A stretch of DNA of 64,000 bases from CP2-2F sp034432555 (GCA_034432555.1 DAOUBW010000048.1:310001-374000), one strand, 5' to 3'. Shown: positions 34,220-43,859, numbered from the stretch's first letter. Notes: a model not told the origin generated them from the sequence alone. Program-made: numbers and translations.

Positions 34220-35956
34220 ATGTTTGACAGTCTACCCAGCAGCGCCTTAGAGGCGATGGACTGGACGATTGAGCGCTACCAGCCTTACTTCCAAGCCCTG
34301 ACCGAGACACAGCTCACTGCCGATAACGTTGATACATGGCTGAAGCAGTGGTCGCAGCTTGGCGATCTGATCGGTGAGGTCTTTTCGCGCCTTGCCGTTG
34401 CCAATTCGCAGAACACCGCCGATGCTGAGGCAGAACGCCGCTACCTAAGCTATGTGGAAACCATGCTGCCGCCGATACAGATTGCCAACAACGCCTTGCA
34501 GCGCAAATTGGTGGAGAGCGGCTTGCAACCCGCAGGTTTCGAGATTCCGCTGCGGAATATGCGCGTGGAGCTGGAACTCTTTCGTGAAGAAAACTTGCCG
34601 CTCTTTGTGGAAGAACAAAAGCTCGGCACGGAATACGATAAGATCATCGGCGCGCAAACGGTAGAATGGGAAGGTAAGCAGATTCCCATCGCGCAGTTGC
34701 AGCCGGTTGCCCAAGATCCTGACCGCGCCGTGCGTGAGCGCGCTTGGCGGTTGGCACATGATCGCTATCTGGCAGACCGTGAGGCGCTGAACGGGTTGTG
34801 GGTCAAATTCCTCACCATTCGCCAGCAAATGGCAGCCAACGCCGGCTTTGATAACTACATTGACTACCGCTGGAAGGCATTTGGGCGTTTTGACTATACG
34901 CCGCAAGACTGCCAGAGTTTCCACGCCGCCATTGAGGAAGTGGTCGTGCCGGCGATGGCGCGCCTTTTTGAACGCCACCGCCGCGAGATGGGCGTGGATA
35001 GCTTCCGCCCGTGGGACATGAACATTGATCCGACGCATCCGCTGCATCTGGGCATTGATCCGCATCCGCGCCCTGCACTGAAGCCCTACCAATCCATTGA
35101 GGAGATGGAGTCCCGTGCTGAGTCGATCTTCCAAAGTGTTGATCCGATGCTCGGCGGCTATTTTGCAACCATGCGCCGCGAAGGATTGCTCGATCTGGAT
35201 AACCGCATGAACAAAGCACCGGGCGGCTACTGCACCGCCTATCCTGTTGCGAAGCGCCCGTTCATCTTCATGAACGCAGTTGGGCTGCACGACGACGTGC
35301 AAACGCTGCTGCATGAGGCGGGTCACGCCTTCCACGTCTTTGAGAGCGTTAGCTTGCCCTATATGCAGCAGCGCGATGTGCCAATTGAGTTTGCCGAAGT
35401 CGCCTCAATGAGCATGGAGCTGCTCGCCGCGCCTTACCTGACGGCTGATCAGGGCGGCTACTACAGCCCTGCGGATGCCGCCCGCGCCCGCATCGAACAC
35501 CTACAAAATATGATCACCTTTTGGCCCTACATGGCAGTCGTAGATGCCTTCCAACACTGGGTCTACAACAACATCGAGCAGGCGAAGGATACCGCTGCCT
35601 GTGATGCCAAATGGTCGGAATTGTGGGATCGCTTCATTCAGGGTGTAGATTGGTCGGGCTTGGAGGCTGCCAAGATGACGGGCTGGCACCGCAAACTACA
35701 CATCTTCCGCATTCCCTTCTACTATGTGGAGTACGGTCTAGCACAACTTGGCGCGGCACAGGTGTGGCGCGGCGCGCTGAACGATCAGCGTGGCGCTGTG
35801 GCGCGTTACCGTCAGGCGCTGGCGCTAGGTGGCTCGGTGACGCTACCCAAACTCTATGAGACAGCGGGCGCACGCTTCGCCTTTGATGCCGCAACGCTGC
35901 ACGACTTGGTGACGCTGATTGAACGTACTATCGAGGAACTCAGCGCGATTCACTAA
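34220..35956 (+). CDS. pepF: M3-family oligoendopeptidase F
   Basis: A 578-residue cytosolic zinc metallopeptidase. The active site is HEAGH (His365-Glu366-Ala-Gly-His369), followed by the third ligand region PIEFAEVASMSMELL. The length and the EEMESRAESIF and GRFDYTPQDCQSFHAA segments fit oligoendopeptidase F and related M3 enzymes, which cut short peptides. It has a GAGGAG ribosome site and is divergent from the PPC protein. A strong hairpin terminator follows. Confidence 0.93.
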   Translation: MFDSLPSSALEAMDWTIERYQPYFQALTETQLTADNVDTWLKQWSQLGDLIGEVFSRLAVANSQNTADAEAERRYLSYVETMLPPIQIANNALQRKLVESGLQPAGFEIPLRNMRVELELFREENLPLFVEEQKLGTEYDKIIGAQTVEWEGKQIPIAQLQPVAQDPDRAVRERAWRLAHDRYLADREALNGLWVKFLTIRQQMAANAGFDNYIDYRWKAFGRFDYTPQDCQSFHAAIEEVVVPAMARLFERHRREMGVDSFRPWDMNIDPTHPLHLGIDPHPRPALKPYQSIEEMESRAESIFQSVDPMLGGYFATMRREGLLDLDNRMNKAPGGYCTAYPVAKRPFIFMNAVGLHDDVQTLLHEAGHAFHVFESVSLPYMQQRDVPIEFAEVASMSMELLAAPYLTADQGGYYSPADAARARIEHLQNMITFWPYMAVVDAFQHWVYNNIEQAKDTAACDAKWSELWDRFIQGVDWSGLEAAKMTGWHRKLHIFRIPFYYVEYGLAQLGAAQVWRGALNDQRGAVARYRQALALGGSVTLPKLYETAGARFAFDAATLHDLVTLIERTIEELSAIH

Positions 35957-35982
35957 AACCTGTGCGATAATGTAAAAAAGCC

Positions 35983-36018
35983 CTTGGATGCCAAGCCATA
36001 TGTGGTTTGGTATCCAAG
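35983..36018 (+). terminator. Terminator after pepF
   Basis: A 16-bp stem with two G-U pairs: CTTGGATGCCAAGCCA (35983-35998) with TGGTTTGGTATCCAAG (36003-36018), and a 4-nt loop. T-rich sequence with TTTTGATTTT follows. Confidence 0.75.
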
Positions 36019-36146
36019 CTATCTATGTTTTGATTTTGCATAAAAGATTTACGGCTGAAGCAGGGTTTAGTTAAAGTAGCTTTATGTACTTACCCGTGCG
36101 CGCAGCGTTCTGCACTCGCCCGCCTGAGTGTGGAAAGAAGGCGACC

Positions 36147-36464
36147 ATGTATAAATTAACGCTTTATGTGGCAGGGCAAACTGAGCGTTCTGTGCATGCC
36201 CAAAGGCATTTGGAAACTTTGTGCGCACAGCGTTTAGATCATGCATACGAAGTTCAGGTGATAGATGTTTTGGAAAACCCTGAGGCTGCCCTTGCTGCCC
36301 AAATTTTGGCAACACCAACCATCGTGCGGGAATTACCGTTGCCGCAGCGCCGTTTGGTGGGCGATCTCTCCAATGCAGAGCGTGTTATCCGCGCCTTAGG
36401 CTTGGTGGCGGATAATTTTCTTGATGAATCACTTTCCTCAGAGCCACCTAATCCTGATTCTTAG
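36147..36464 (+). CDS. kaiB: KaiB circadian clock-type protein
   Basis: A 105-residue thioredoxin-fold protein of the KaiB family. YVAGQTERSVHAQRHLE, VIDVLENPEAALA and ATPTIVRELPLPQRRLVGDL match KaiB strand by strand, including the proline-rich fold-switch region. In cyanobacteria KaiB binds KaiC and competes with SasA. No kaiA or kaiC lies in this window. The start at 36147 (AAGG upstream) matches the family N-terminus; the longer in-frame start at 36084 does not. A large histidine kinase follows 176 bp downstream. Confidence 0.92.
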   Translation: MYKLTLYVAGQTERSVHAQRHLETLCAQRLDHAYEVQVIDVLENPEAALAAQILATPTIVRELPLPQRRLVGDLSNAERVIRALGLVADNFLDESLSSEPPNPDS

Positions 36465-36640
36465 CCATCCACAACCGCTTTCGTAAGCGTAAATATGAAC
36501 AGGATTGAGAGAGCCTAGTGCTTGTTAAAGCCTAGTGGATACGTTAAACTTTAACCGTAGGGCATTGTTGGCAGGCTGGCAACACACGCCAAGATATTTA
36601 GGGATTCCAACATCGGATAGGGTTGGTAAGTGATTGTCAT

Positions 36641-39600
36641 ATGTCTGTAGGGTATCGGTTACTGTTGGTAACGACGCAAAAGGCTGATCAAGCAGCCTTG
36701 CGGCAGGCATTACACGCTGCTGCGTTGCCAGAACCACCTGTGGCGTATATCCACACCGAGCAGTGGCAACCCTCACTAGCGATGCAGGCGGCAGAGGTGC
36801 TGCTGGTGGATTATGCCGCGCTAAATGAAAGCTGGGAATTTCTGGCAGCGCACCTGCACGGCTGGCTGCCCAACGTACCGATCATCCTGCTGGCGAACTA
36901 TGACAATGAGGCAGCCGCACAAGCCGATGCCGAACGCTACCACGCGCTGGCACTAAACTATGCAGCACTTAGCCCGACCATGCTTCGGCAAGTGGTCAAT
37001 TTTGCCGCCGAACAGGCGCGTAAGCACGCCACGCTCCACCATCAACAGGCTTTCTCCAACGGCAGCCAACTGCTGCATAACCTAATCAACCATAACGCCG
37101 ATGGCATGTTGGTGATCGATCAGCATGGCATGATCCGTTTTGCCAACCCTGCCGCCGCTGCCCTTTTCGGGCGCGAGAGCGATGCTTTGCTAAATCTGCC
37201 CTTTGGCTTTCCGTTAGTGTTTGGTGAACCCACCGAACTAGATGTTTCGCGTGCCAACGGGACTAACTGTGTGGTCGAGATGCGTGTGGTCGCCACCCAA
37301 TGGGAAAATCAGCCCGCTTACCTTGCCACCCTGCGCGATGTTACCGAGCGCAGCCTTGCTCAACAGCGTTTGCAGCGCCGCCTTGCCCTGGAAAGCCTGC
37401 TTGCCTCGCTTTCGGCGCAGTTTGTTAGCCTGCCGCTTAACCAAGTGGATTCCACTATTCACGGCGCTTTAGCACATCTAGCACGCTTTATAGGCGCGGA
37501 TCGTGCGCTGCTCATAGATTTCGTGATACCGCCCTCAATAGAAAGCATTACACATATGTGGGAGTCGGATCCCATCGCTGGCATTTACCCAGACATTGAC
37601 CCAGCGTACATTTTTAAGTACTACATGGAGCAACTTAACCAGCAAGATACGCTGTACGTCCCCAATGTGGAAGCGCTGCCCGAAACACATCCCGCCCGCG
37701 AAGGGCTTATGAAGCGCGGCGTGCAATCTTCGCTGGTGGTGGCAATGCACGTGAACAACACGCTGCGCGGCTGTTTGGTGTTCAACGCTGTGCAGCACCA
37801 GCGTAACTGGCATGAAGAAGATGTAGTCCTGCTCAAAATTGCGGCAGATGTGTTCGCCAGCACGCTGCGCCGTGCCGAGATCAACCGTGCGCTGCGCGAG
37901 AGTGAGGCACGCCTGCGCTTTGTGATCAGCAACGCGCCGCTGATCCTGTTCACCTTTGATACCAATGGCACGATCACCTTTCTAGAAGGCTCGCTGATCG
38001 AGGAACGCTACCTATTCCTGCGCGAGTGGCTTGGGCAATCTGCTATCGACGATCCTTATATTTCTGCGCACTTGCTGCGGACGTTGAAAGGCGAAAGCAC
38101 AACCAGCATCATTAATCCGAGTAATAACGCCGCACTTGAACTGCACCTGACGCCGCTCTACAATAATGGGGATGGGATTATCGGCGGCATTGGCGTTGCC
38201 ATTGATGTGACCGAACGCTACTATGCCCAAGAAACAGAACGCCAACAGCGCCACTTGCTAGAGACGCTGGCAGAGGCATCCGCCGCCCTGACCAGCTCGC
38301 TAGACATGAACAAAGTGATGACAAACATTTTGACCTACGCCGAGTGCCTTGTTCCCAGCGATGGCAGCTCAGTGGTGCTGTTCACCGCCGATAGCGGCTA
38401 TGTGACGGCAGCGCGTGGGCAGTCCGCGCACCTTACGCACTATCGTTGGGAACAGCTTTTTGCGCTGCCCGAAATGGCTCAGAAAATTCAGGAATTTCGG
38501 GCAGCCGCCAAGGTGGATTTGATTCAAGATACGCGCACCAGCGCCCATTGGTTGCCCATTGCAGGCACGGAGTGGATCAGGGCATATTTAGGGCTGCCCA
38601 TTGAAGTGGAAGGGCGCGTGGTGGGTGTTCTCCACTTTGACAGCGCCACACCGAATTACTTCACGCCAGAGCATATCGAGCGCTTGCAAACATTGGTTGG
38701 CTACGCTGCCATCGCCATCCAAAACGCGAATTTGTACAGCACCATTCAACAGAACGCCAAAGCGCTAGAGCGCCACGTGCGCGAACGGACTGCTGAGTTG
38801 GAAGCAGAGCGCGCACGCCTAAATGCTATCCTCGATTCGATGGGTGAAGGTGTCATCTTCTTTGAATCGAAAGACGCGCTGCGTGCTGCTTATGCCAACC
38901 CTGCTTTCTACCGTATGCTGGGCTGCCTTGAACCTGAAGTAATCGGCTGCACCATTCAGGAACTGACTCACAAATTCTATTTCTATGACCGCTCGGAAGA
39001 TGCGGATGCATTCTTTGGTAAAATCTTGATTGCCTTCGCCCGTGATCATCATTGGCAGGGCGAACTGCGCCTGAAGTGTACCGATGGCAGCCTGCTTGAA
39101 ACGCACACGACGGTCAGCCGTGTCGCCAGCCCACGAGCGCGCTCGCTTGGCATAATGGCAATCATCCGCGACATCACCGCTGAAAAGATGCTCCAAGAGC
39201 AAAAAGATCGCTTCATCGCCAACGCCGCTCATGAACTCCGCACGCCGCTGACCAACCTCAAAATGCGCCTGTACCTGCTGCGCCGCCAGCCAGAGGCAGC
39301 TAACGATCATCTGAATGTGTTAGAGCAGGTGACAAATCGAATGCACGCCCTCGTCGAAGATTTGCTGGATATCACCCGCTTTGATCGCGGTCTGCTGTCG
39401 CTGGATCGACAAAACGTTAGCCTGCAAACCCTACTTAAGGACGTGGTTGAGGTGCAGCAGCCACACCTCGATCAAAAGCACATTCACATGCAGCTTACCC
39501 TGCCCGCTACAGAGATTATCGTGCGGGCTGACCCTGAACGGCTGATCCAAGTTTTCACGAACTTATTGGTGAACGCCATCAACTACACCGAAGCAGGCGG

Positions 39601-39880
39601 TACAATTGCCTTCAAGTTGCATTGTGAAGCTGATCACGCCGTCATCAGCGTGGTGGATAGCGGTGTTGGCGTTCCTGCCGAGATGCTGCCACACATCTTC
39701 GATCCCTTCTTCCGCGCTAACCTTGGCACGCAGCGCGGCACAGGGCTTGGCTTAACCATCTCTCGTGAGATTGTGCAGGCGCACGGCGGCGAGATCAGCG
39801 CGCAAAGCGAACATGGCAAGGGTACCACCATCACGGTGCGCCTGCTGTTGCCAAAGCCAATTGCGACCGACTCACAATGA
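36641..39880 (+). CDS. Multi-PAS/GAF sensor histidine kinase
   Basis: A 1079-residue cytosolic kinase without membrane segments. Approximate layout: degenerate receiver-like domain 1-125, PAS 143-250, GAF 253-410, PAS 416-530, GAF 539-700, PAS 726-847, HisKA with phosphoacceptor His864 (AAHELRTPL), HATPase 960-1070 with DSGVGVPAEMLPHIFDPFF and the GTGLGL box. It has no C-terminal receiver, so a separate response regulator is needed. The two GAF domains could bind a bilin or nucleotide, but no bilin Cys was identified. The ATG at 36641 is chosen over TTG at 36623. Its position next to kaiB suggests a clock-output role like SasA. Confidence 0.88.
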   Translation: MSVGYRLLLVTTQKADQAALRQALHAAALPEPPVAYIHTEQWQPSLAMQAAEVLLVDYAALNESWEFLAAHLHGWLPNVPIILLANYDNEAAAQADAERYHALALNYAALSPTMLRQVVNFAAEQARKHATLHHQQAFSNGSQLLHNLINHNADGMLVIDQHGMIRFANPAAAALFGRESDALLNLPFGFPLVFGEPTELDVSRANGTNCVVEMRVVATQWENQPAYLATLRDVTERSLAQQRLQRRLALESLLASLSAQFVSLPLNQVDSTIHGALAHLARFIGADRALLIDFVIPPSIESITHMWESDPIAGIYPDIDPAYIFKYYMEQLNQQDTLYVPNVEALPETHPAREGLMKRGVQSSLVVAMHVNNTLRGCLVFNAVQHQRNWHEEDVVLLKIAADVFASTLRRAEINRALRESEARLRFVISNAPLILFTFDTNGTITFLEGSLIEERYLFLREWLGQSAIDDPYISAHLLRTLKGESTTSIINPSNNAALELHLTPLYNNGDGIIGGIGVAIDVTERYYAQETERQQRHLLETLAEASAALTSSLDMNKVMTNILTYAECLVPSDGSSVVLFTADSGYVTAARGQSAHLTHYRWEQLFALPEMAQKIQEFRAAAKVDLIQDTRTSAHWLPIAGTEWIRAYLGLPIEVEGRVVGVLHFDSATPNYFTPEHIERLQTLVGYAAIAIQNANLYSTIQQNAKALERHVRERTAELEAERARLNAILDSMGEGVIFFESKDALRAAYANPAFYRMLGCLEPEVIGCTIQELTHKFYFYDRSEDADAFFGKILIAFARDHHWQGELRLKCTDGSLLETHTTVSRVASPRARSLGIMAIIRDITAEKMLQEQKDRFIANAAHELRTPLTNLKMRLYLLRRQPEAANDHLNVLEQVTNRMHALVEDLLDITRFDRGLLSLDRQNVSLQTLLKDVVEVQQPHLDQKHIHMQLTLPATEIIVRADPERLIQVFTNLLVNAINYTEAGGTIAFKLHCEADHAVISVVDSGVGVPAEMLPHIFDPFFRANLGTQRGTGLGLTISREIVQAHGGEISAQSEHGKGTTITVRLLLPKPIATDSQ

Positions 39881-39893
39881 GGAGCCCCCATTC

Positions 39894-40334
39894 ATGACGA
39901 GTGCGCCACGCGCTTTTGAAATCAGCACGCCCATTGCCATCCGCACCTATGATATTGACTTTGCCAACATCGTCAGCAATATCGTCTATCTGCGCTGGCT
40001 GGAGGATATGCGCCTGATGTGGCTGGAAGACTTCATGCCGCTGCAACCTATGGTCGAACGCAAGCACGGTCCCGTGCTGATGGCGACCCACATCGAATAC
40101 AAACGCCCGCTGCGAATGTTCGACCCAGTGATCGGGCATATGTGGCTTGCCGATCTCGGACGCACGCGCTACACCATCGCCGCCGAATTCACCTTGCACG
40201 GCGAAGTCACTACCACTGCCACACAACACGGCGTCTTTGTGGATTTCACAACCATGCGCCCGCTGCCAATCCCTGAGGCAATGCGCCTAAAATTTCTGGA
40301 AGTCAGTGGACAAAGCGGCAACAGCACCGCCTAA
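39894..40334 (+). CDS. Hotdog-fold acyl-CoA thioesterase
   Basis: A 146-residue 4HBT-type thioesterase. TYDIDFANIVSNIVYLRWLED carries the Asp of the hotdog active site, followed by a helix and the ATHIEYKRPLRMFD strand. It likely hydrolyses acyl-CoA or acyl-ACP esters. It starts 13 bp after the histidine kinase stop behind GAGGAG and is probably co-transcribed. The longer reading frame from 39765 lies inside the kinase and has no family support. Its TAA interlocks by 4 bp with the convergent cmk stop. Confidence 0.85.
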   Translation: MTSAPRAFEISTPIAIRTYDIDFANIVSNIVYLRWLEDMRLMWLEDFMPLQPMVERKHGPVLMATHIEYKRPLRMFDPVIGHMWLADLGRTRYTIAAEFTLHGEVTTTATQHGVFVDFTTMRPLPIPEAMRLKFLEVSGQSGNSTA

Positions 40335-41026
40335 GTTGCCGAACCATGCCGCACCTGCCACGCGGTGATCAAGCCCTGCACATGGGCGATCACCGCCTGA
40401 GCGTCTAGCCTGTTGGTATCAATGTAGTGAGCGTCTGGTGCGGCGCGCAGCGGTGCTACAGCCCGTTGGCTATCCAACTGATCGCGCTGGCTGAGTGCGC
40501 GCTGCACATCCTGCTGGTCAGCCACGCCGATCTGCTGCCCACGTCGTGCGGCACGCACTTCAGGCGCGGCATCCAGGTAGATTTTGAGGTCTGCCTCTGG
40601 CAGCACGACGGTGCCAATATCCCGCCCAACCATGATCACAAAGGGTTGCGTTTCGGCAAGGCGGCGAAAGCCTGCATTCAGCACATCGCGCACGCCGCGC
40701 ACGGCTGCCACCTGCGAAACGGCGTCCTCAACGGCTGCGCTACGGATCGCCTCTGAAACGTCCTCACCATTCAGCAACAAACGGTAAAAATTACCGTCTG
40801 TGCCATCTGCCCAAAGTGTTTCAAGCTGAAGCTGCTCCGCCAAGGCAATCAGCGTCTCCGAATCGCTAATCGGCACGCCAGCACGTAAGGCGGCGAGTGT
40901 TACAGCGCGGTAGAACGCGCCAGTATCCACCAGCAAGTAGCCAAGCTGAGTCGCTATGGCATGGGCAACCGTAGTCTTGCCCGAGCCAGCCGGTCCGTCA
41001 AGGGCAATCGTAGGCGGAAGTGTCAC
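40331..41026 (-). CDS. cmk: Cytidylate kinase
   Basis: A 231-residue enzyme phosphorylating CMP and dCMP with ATP. The P-loop GPAGSGKTT is at residues 11-19; LVDTGAFYRAVTLAAL is the CMP-binding signature; MVGRDIGTVVLPEADLKIYL is the Walker B-adjacent region. The length fits the family. It lies downstream of two surface-protein genes on the minus strand, 20 bp from the last of them. Confidence 0.96.
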   Translation of the reverse strand: MTLPPTIALDGPAGSGKTTVAHAIATQLGYLLVDTGAFYRAVTLAALRAGVPISDSETLIALAEQLQLETLWADGTDGNFYRLLLNGEDVSEAIRSAAVEDAVSQVAAVRGVRDVLNAGFRRLAETQPFVIMVGRDIGTVVLPEADLKIYLDAAPEVRAARRGQQIGVADQQDVQRALSQRDQLDSQRAVAPLRAAPDAHYIDTNRLDAQAVIAHVQGLITAWQVRHGSAT

Positions 41027-41046
41027 GCGATAATCCTTTGTATCGT

Positions 41047-42744
41047 TTATGGTGCGTTGGGTGTTAGGCTGCGGCAGACAGGCTCTAGAATTTGGGCAAT
41101 CTCCGCCAAATTTACCGCCGCATCCGTCGCTTGCAGCGTATAGTTGAGCGTGCGCTCACGCATCAATAGTTTAGCATAGCCTGACGGTGCGCGGCGCGTT
41201 TCGCGGATCGTGAGCTGCTCAGGCACACCATCCAAGCCGAGTATCAAGGTTGCCACCAAACTAATTTGCACGCCATCGGCATCTTGGGTCACAAACTCGG
41301 CGCGGTACTGCGGCTTGCCGCCAGCGGGTGGCGCATTCTGCCAGATTGCCAACAGATTCGGCGGCGCAATGCGCCCGATCAGTGCATCCAGATCAAGGGT
41401 GCTTAGCACGCCCGCGTTTGCCGTGCCGATTGGCTCTGCCGTGCAGGTCGTGGTCGGTGGCAAGCCTGCACCTGTGTGATAAAAGACTCCATCCAGTGCG
41501 GTATAGAAGGCATTGCCCTGCTGATAGAAGGCATTCGGCAGCCAGCCCACAAAGCCCGCCACCTCAGGATCATCACGCAAGCTGATCTCATAGCGCCCAC
41601 TTGGTGCATCGCCCTTTTCGGCAAGCACGCGCAACGAAAGCGCGCCGCGCACCGTGCGGTTTTGCGGCGTCAGCGCTTCATAGTCCACTGTCAGGCGGTA
41701 GCGGAAACGCGCTCGCCCTGCCAACTGCACGCCCTGATAGCTGATGGCGGCAACGGGTGGCGCAGTCGGCTGCACCACAACGGCGGTCGGCAGTTGGGCG
41801 GGCGTGGGCGGTGCGTCAGGCGTCTCGTCAAGGGCAGCCTCAGCCGTCGGTGTGAGGGCAGTAAGATCAGCCGCAGTGGTGGGCAGCGGCAGCGTCGCTT
41901 GGGCAATCTCGGGCGGTGCGCTAGGCGCGGGCGTGGTAGGTGGCGCGTTCACCGCCCGATCAATGCCGATCCGCAGCGTCCCGATCTCACCATTGATGAG
42001 GGCGTCCAGCTGCGCCACCAGGCCGGCAGCGCCGCCTTCGAGCTGCAAGCGCTGATCAAGTGTGGGCAGATCAGTTTGGGCGCAGGCGTCCGCATATTTG
42101 GCGCGCAAGGCACGGAACTTCTCAATACCACTGTTCAGGGTGCTGAAAATGATCGCCAAATCGGGATAGGTGGTGATGTCAGCCTCTGCCAAAGCGCGAG
42201 TCAGGGTTTGGCTTTCGGGCAGTACTGCACAGCGCGGCAGCCGCCGCAGGCTCTCCACGTCTACTTGCAGATCAAGCAGCGGCTGGCGCAAGGCAACCGC
42301 CTCTGTCTCTAAGGTGGCAAAGCGCGTTTGCGCCTCAATGACCAATGCGGTGCGGTTGGTGGCAGGCACAGGAGTCGGCGGGTTGGCGATGGCACCGCTG
42401 ATGCCACGCCCTGCCATCACGAAAACGTTGGCGGCAATCAGGGCAACAAGGCTGATGATGAGTGGAATCCGCAAGGGTGAGGGCGCACGTGCCGCGCTCT
42501 CCATCGGATCATGGTGATCATCGTTGGCGTCGCGTGCGATCTGCATCTGTCGGTAAATGCGCAGTGCTGCCGCGGCTGCCTGCTTCACGGAATCATCCTC
42601 ATCATCGTAGTAGGCGTTTGCCAGCGCATCAATCGCGGCAGGGTCGCGCAGTTCGCCAAGCCGTTTGGCGGCTTTGCGGCGCTCTGCTGCCTTTTCTGAA
42701 TCGCTCAACTGCGCGATAAGACTATCGAGTTCGCTCTCTGCCAC
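41047..42744 (-). CDS. HEAT-repeat, membrane-anchored surface protein
   Basis: A 565-residue protein starting with GTG behind AAGAAGG. Residues 10-75 hold HEAT-type helical repeats (RLGELRDPAAIDALANAY). A single membrane helix lies at about 98-118. A coiled helical segment and a Pro/Thr/Ala-rich stalk (about 250-310) follow, then a beta-rich C-terminal domain of about 230 residues with PLSLRV-like and FYHTGAGLPPTT strands. The N-terminus should be cytosolic and the large domain outside. The C-terminal domain is not recognised; it superficially resembles LolA/LppX-type lipoprotein carriers. Confidence 0.7.
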   Translation of the reverse strand: MAESELDSLIAQLSDSEKAAERRKAAKRLGELRDPAAIDALANAYYDDEDDSVKQAAAAALRIYRQMQIARDANDDHHDPMESAARAPSPLRIPLIISLVALIAANVFVMAGRGISGAIANPPTPVPATNRTALVIEAQTRFATLETEAVALRQPLLDLQVDVESLRRLPRCAVLPESQTLTRALAEADITTYPDLAIIFSTLNSGIEKFRALRAKYADACAQTDLPTLDQRLQLEGGAAGLVAQLDALINGEIGTLRIGIDRAVNAPPTTPAPSAPPEIAQATLPLPTTAADLTALTPTAEAALDETPDAPPTPAQLPTAVVVQPTAPPVAAISYQGVQLAGRARFRYRLTVDYEALTPQNRTVRGALSLRVLAEKGDAPSGRYEISLRDDPEVAGFVGWLPNAFYQQGNAFYTALDGVFYHTGAGLPPTTTCTAEPIGTANAGVLSTLDLDALIGRIAPPNLLAIWQNAPPAGGKPQYRAEFVTQDADGVQISLVATLILGLDGVPEQLTIRETRRAPSGYAKLLMRERTLNYTLQATDAAVNLAEIAQILEPVCRSLTPNAP

Positions 42745-42776
42745 TGCTCGCCGCCCTTCTTGCTAAACAAAGTCTC

Positions 42777-43859
42777 TTAACGCACGCGAAATAGGCAAGT
42801 GCCTGTATTAATTTCTTCATCACCGCCCGGACCGAACGATTTATCGCCGTCTTCAATGCGGCGCGACCACGTCAGGCGGTAGCTGACGCGGTACTCACCC
42901 GATTCTAGCGTGCCAATCGGCACGAACCAACGCACCTCTTGGCGTGTGGCGCTCAGGCGCACTGTTGCCGTTCGGAAGTTGGTGTAATTCTCTAGCTTAC
43001 GGACGAGCTGCCATGTCTCGCCTTCTTTGCGCTCAAGCTGCACCTCATAAAAGCCTGCATCGAGGTGATCTTGAATCTGCTCAGCAGTGCGCGCAAACCA
43101 CGTCCAATAAATGCTAATGCGTTCATTGGCGCCAAACACTTTATTTGCCTCGCTGCGGAAGCCGGGCAGGTCGCAGTAGGCAAGCACATCGGTGCGCGTG
43201 TTGGCGCGTGCGCGCAAGGTTGGCACGCTGGTTGGGAAGGTGAGCGTTGAACGCGGCAGCGCAGCGCGGGCGGTTAGTTCGGCAGTGGCAAAGATTGGCA
43301 CGGCGGTGCGCTCTGGCACAGTTACCAACTCGCCCAACATCCAGCCTTCGGTGCCATCTTCCAAGATGACGTTGTACCAAAGCTGATCGCTGCTGATGCC
43401 GATCACGATCAACAGCGCGCCGCTTGGCACTGTCCGCAGTGGTTCATAATCGGTGCCGGGACCGGCACGCAAACGTACCGATGCGTTACGGTTATTAACT
43501 GCGCCGCGCACCGCTGTGGTGGGCGCTGGCGTTGGCGTCAGCGTCTCGGTTGGGATTAGCGGCGTCTCGGTTGGCGCCAAAGTATTGGTCGGGATCATGG
43601 TGCTGGTTGGGATAGGCGTGGCGGTGAAGCGCGGCGTCATGGTCAGCAGCGGCGCTAAGGTATTGGTTGGCACGGTTGGCACCGAGACAATCTGGGTTGG
43701 GAAGGTTTGCGCGTTCAAGCCGCAGGCAGGCAGCATCAACAAGAGTGCCACAGCCAGCAATCTGCGCGCAGGGCGGTGAGTGATCAATCTTCGCAGCAAC
43801 AGGCATTTCCTCCGCGCCGAAGGCAGGTTGCCAAGGGCGTATAGGGTGATTTTATGCAT
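42777..43859 (-). CDS. SH3b-domain lipoprotein
   Basis: A 360-residue exported protein. A basic N-terminus precedes a hydrophobic stretch ending LMLPAC, a lipobox at about Cys46, which is later than usual. A Pro/Thr stalk spans residues 60-115. An SH3b domain follows at about 125-185 (VRLRAGPGTDYEPLRTVPSG, DGTEGWMLGEL); such domains bind peptidoglycan peptides. The C-terminal 160 residues are beta-rich with GTWQLVRKL-like and SGEYRVSYRL strands and no known name. Together with the HEAT protein it forms the front of the cmk transcript. Confidence 0.78.
   Translation of the reverse strand: MHKITLYALGNLPSARRKCLLLRRLITHRPARRLLAVALLLMLPACGLNAQTFPTQIVSVPTVPTNTLAPLLTMTPRFTATPIPTSTMIPTNTLAPTETPLIPTETLTPTPAPTTAVRGAVNNRNASVRLRAGPGTDYEPLRTVPSGALLIVIGISSDQLWYNVILEDGTEGWMLGELVTVPERTAVPIFATAELTARAALPRSTLTFPTSVPTLRARANTRTDVLAYCDLPGFRSEANKVFGANERISIYWTWFARTAEQIQDHLDAGFYEVQLERKEGETWQLVRKLENYTNFRTATVRLSATRQEVRWFVPIGTLESGEYRVSYRLTWSRRIEDGDKSFGPGGDEEINTGTCLFRVR

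Noticed and set aside
34445..35335. 296-residue minus-strand frame opposite pepF
   Set aside because: Shadow of the well-supported M3 peptidase; Cys/His-rich composition reflects the complementary codons.
39765..39893. Longer start for the thioesterase
   Set aside because: The added 43 residues lie in another frame of the kinase HATPase domain and are Arg/Cys-rich; GAGGAG supports 39894.
41476..42312. 278-residue plus-strand frame opposite the HEAT-repeat gene
   Set aside because: Arg/Gln/Gly-rich antisense composition without a domain; the minus-strand gene has a ribosome site and membrane helix.
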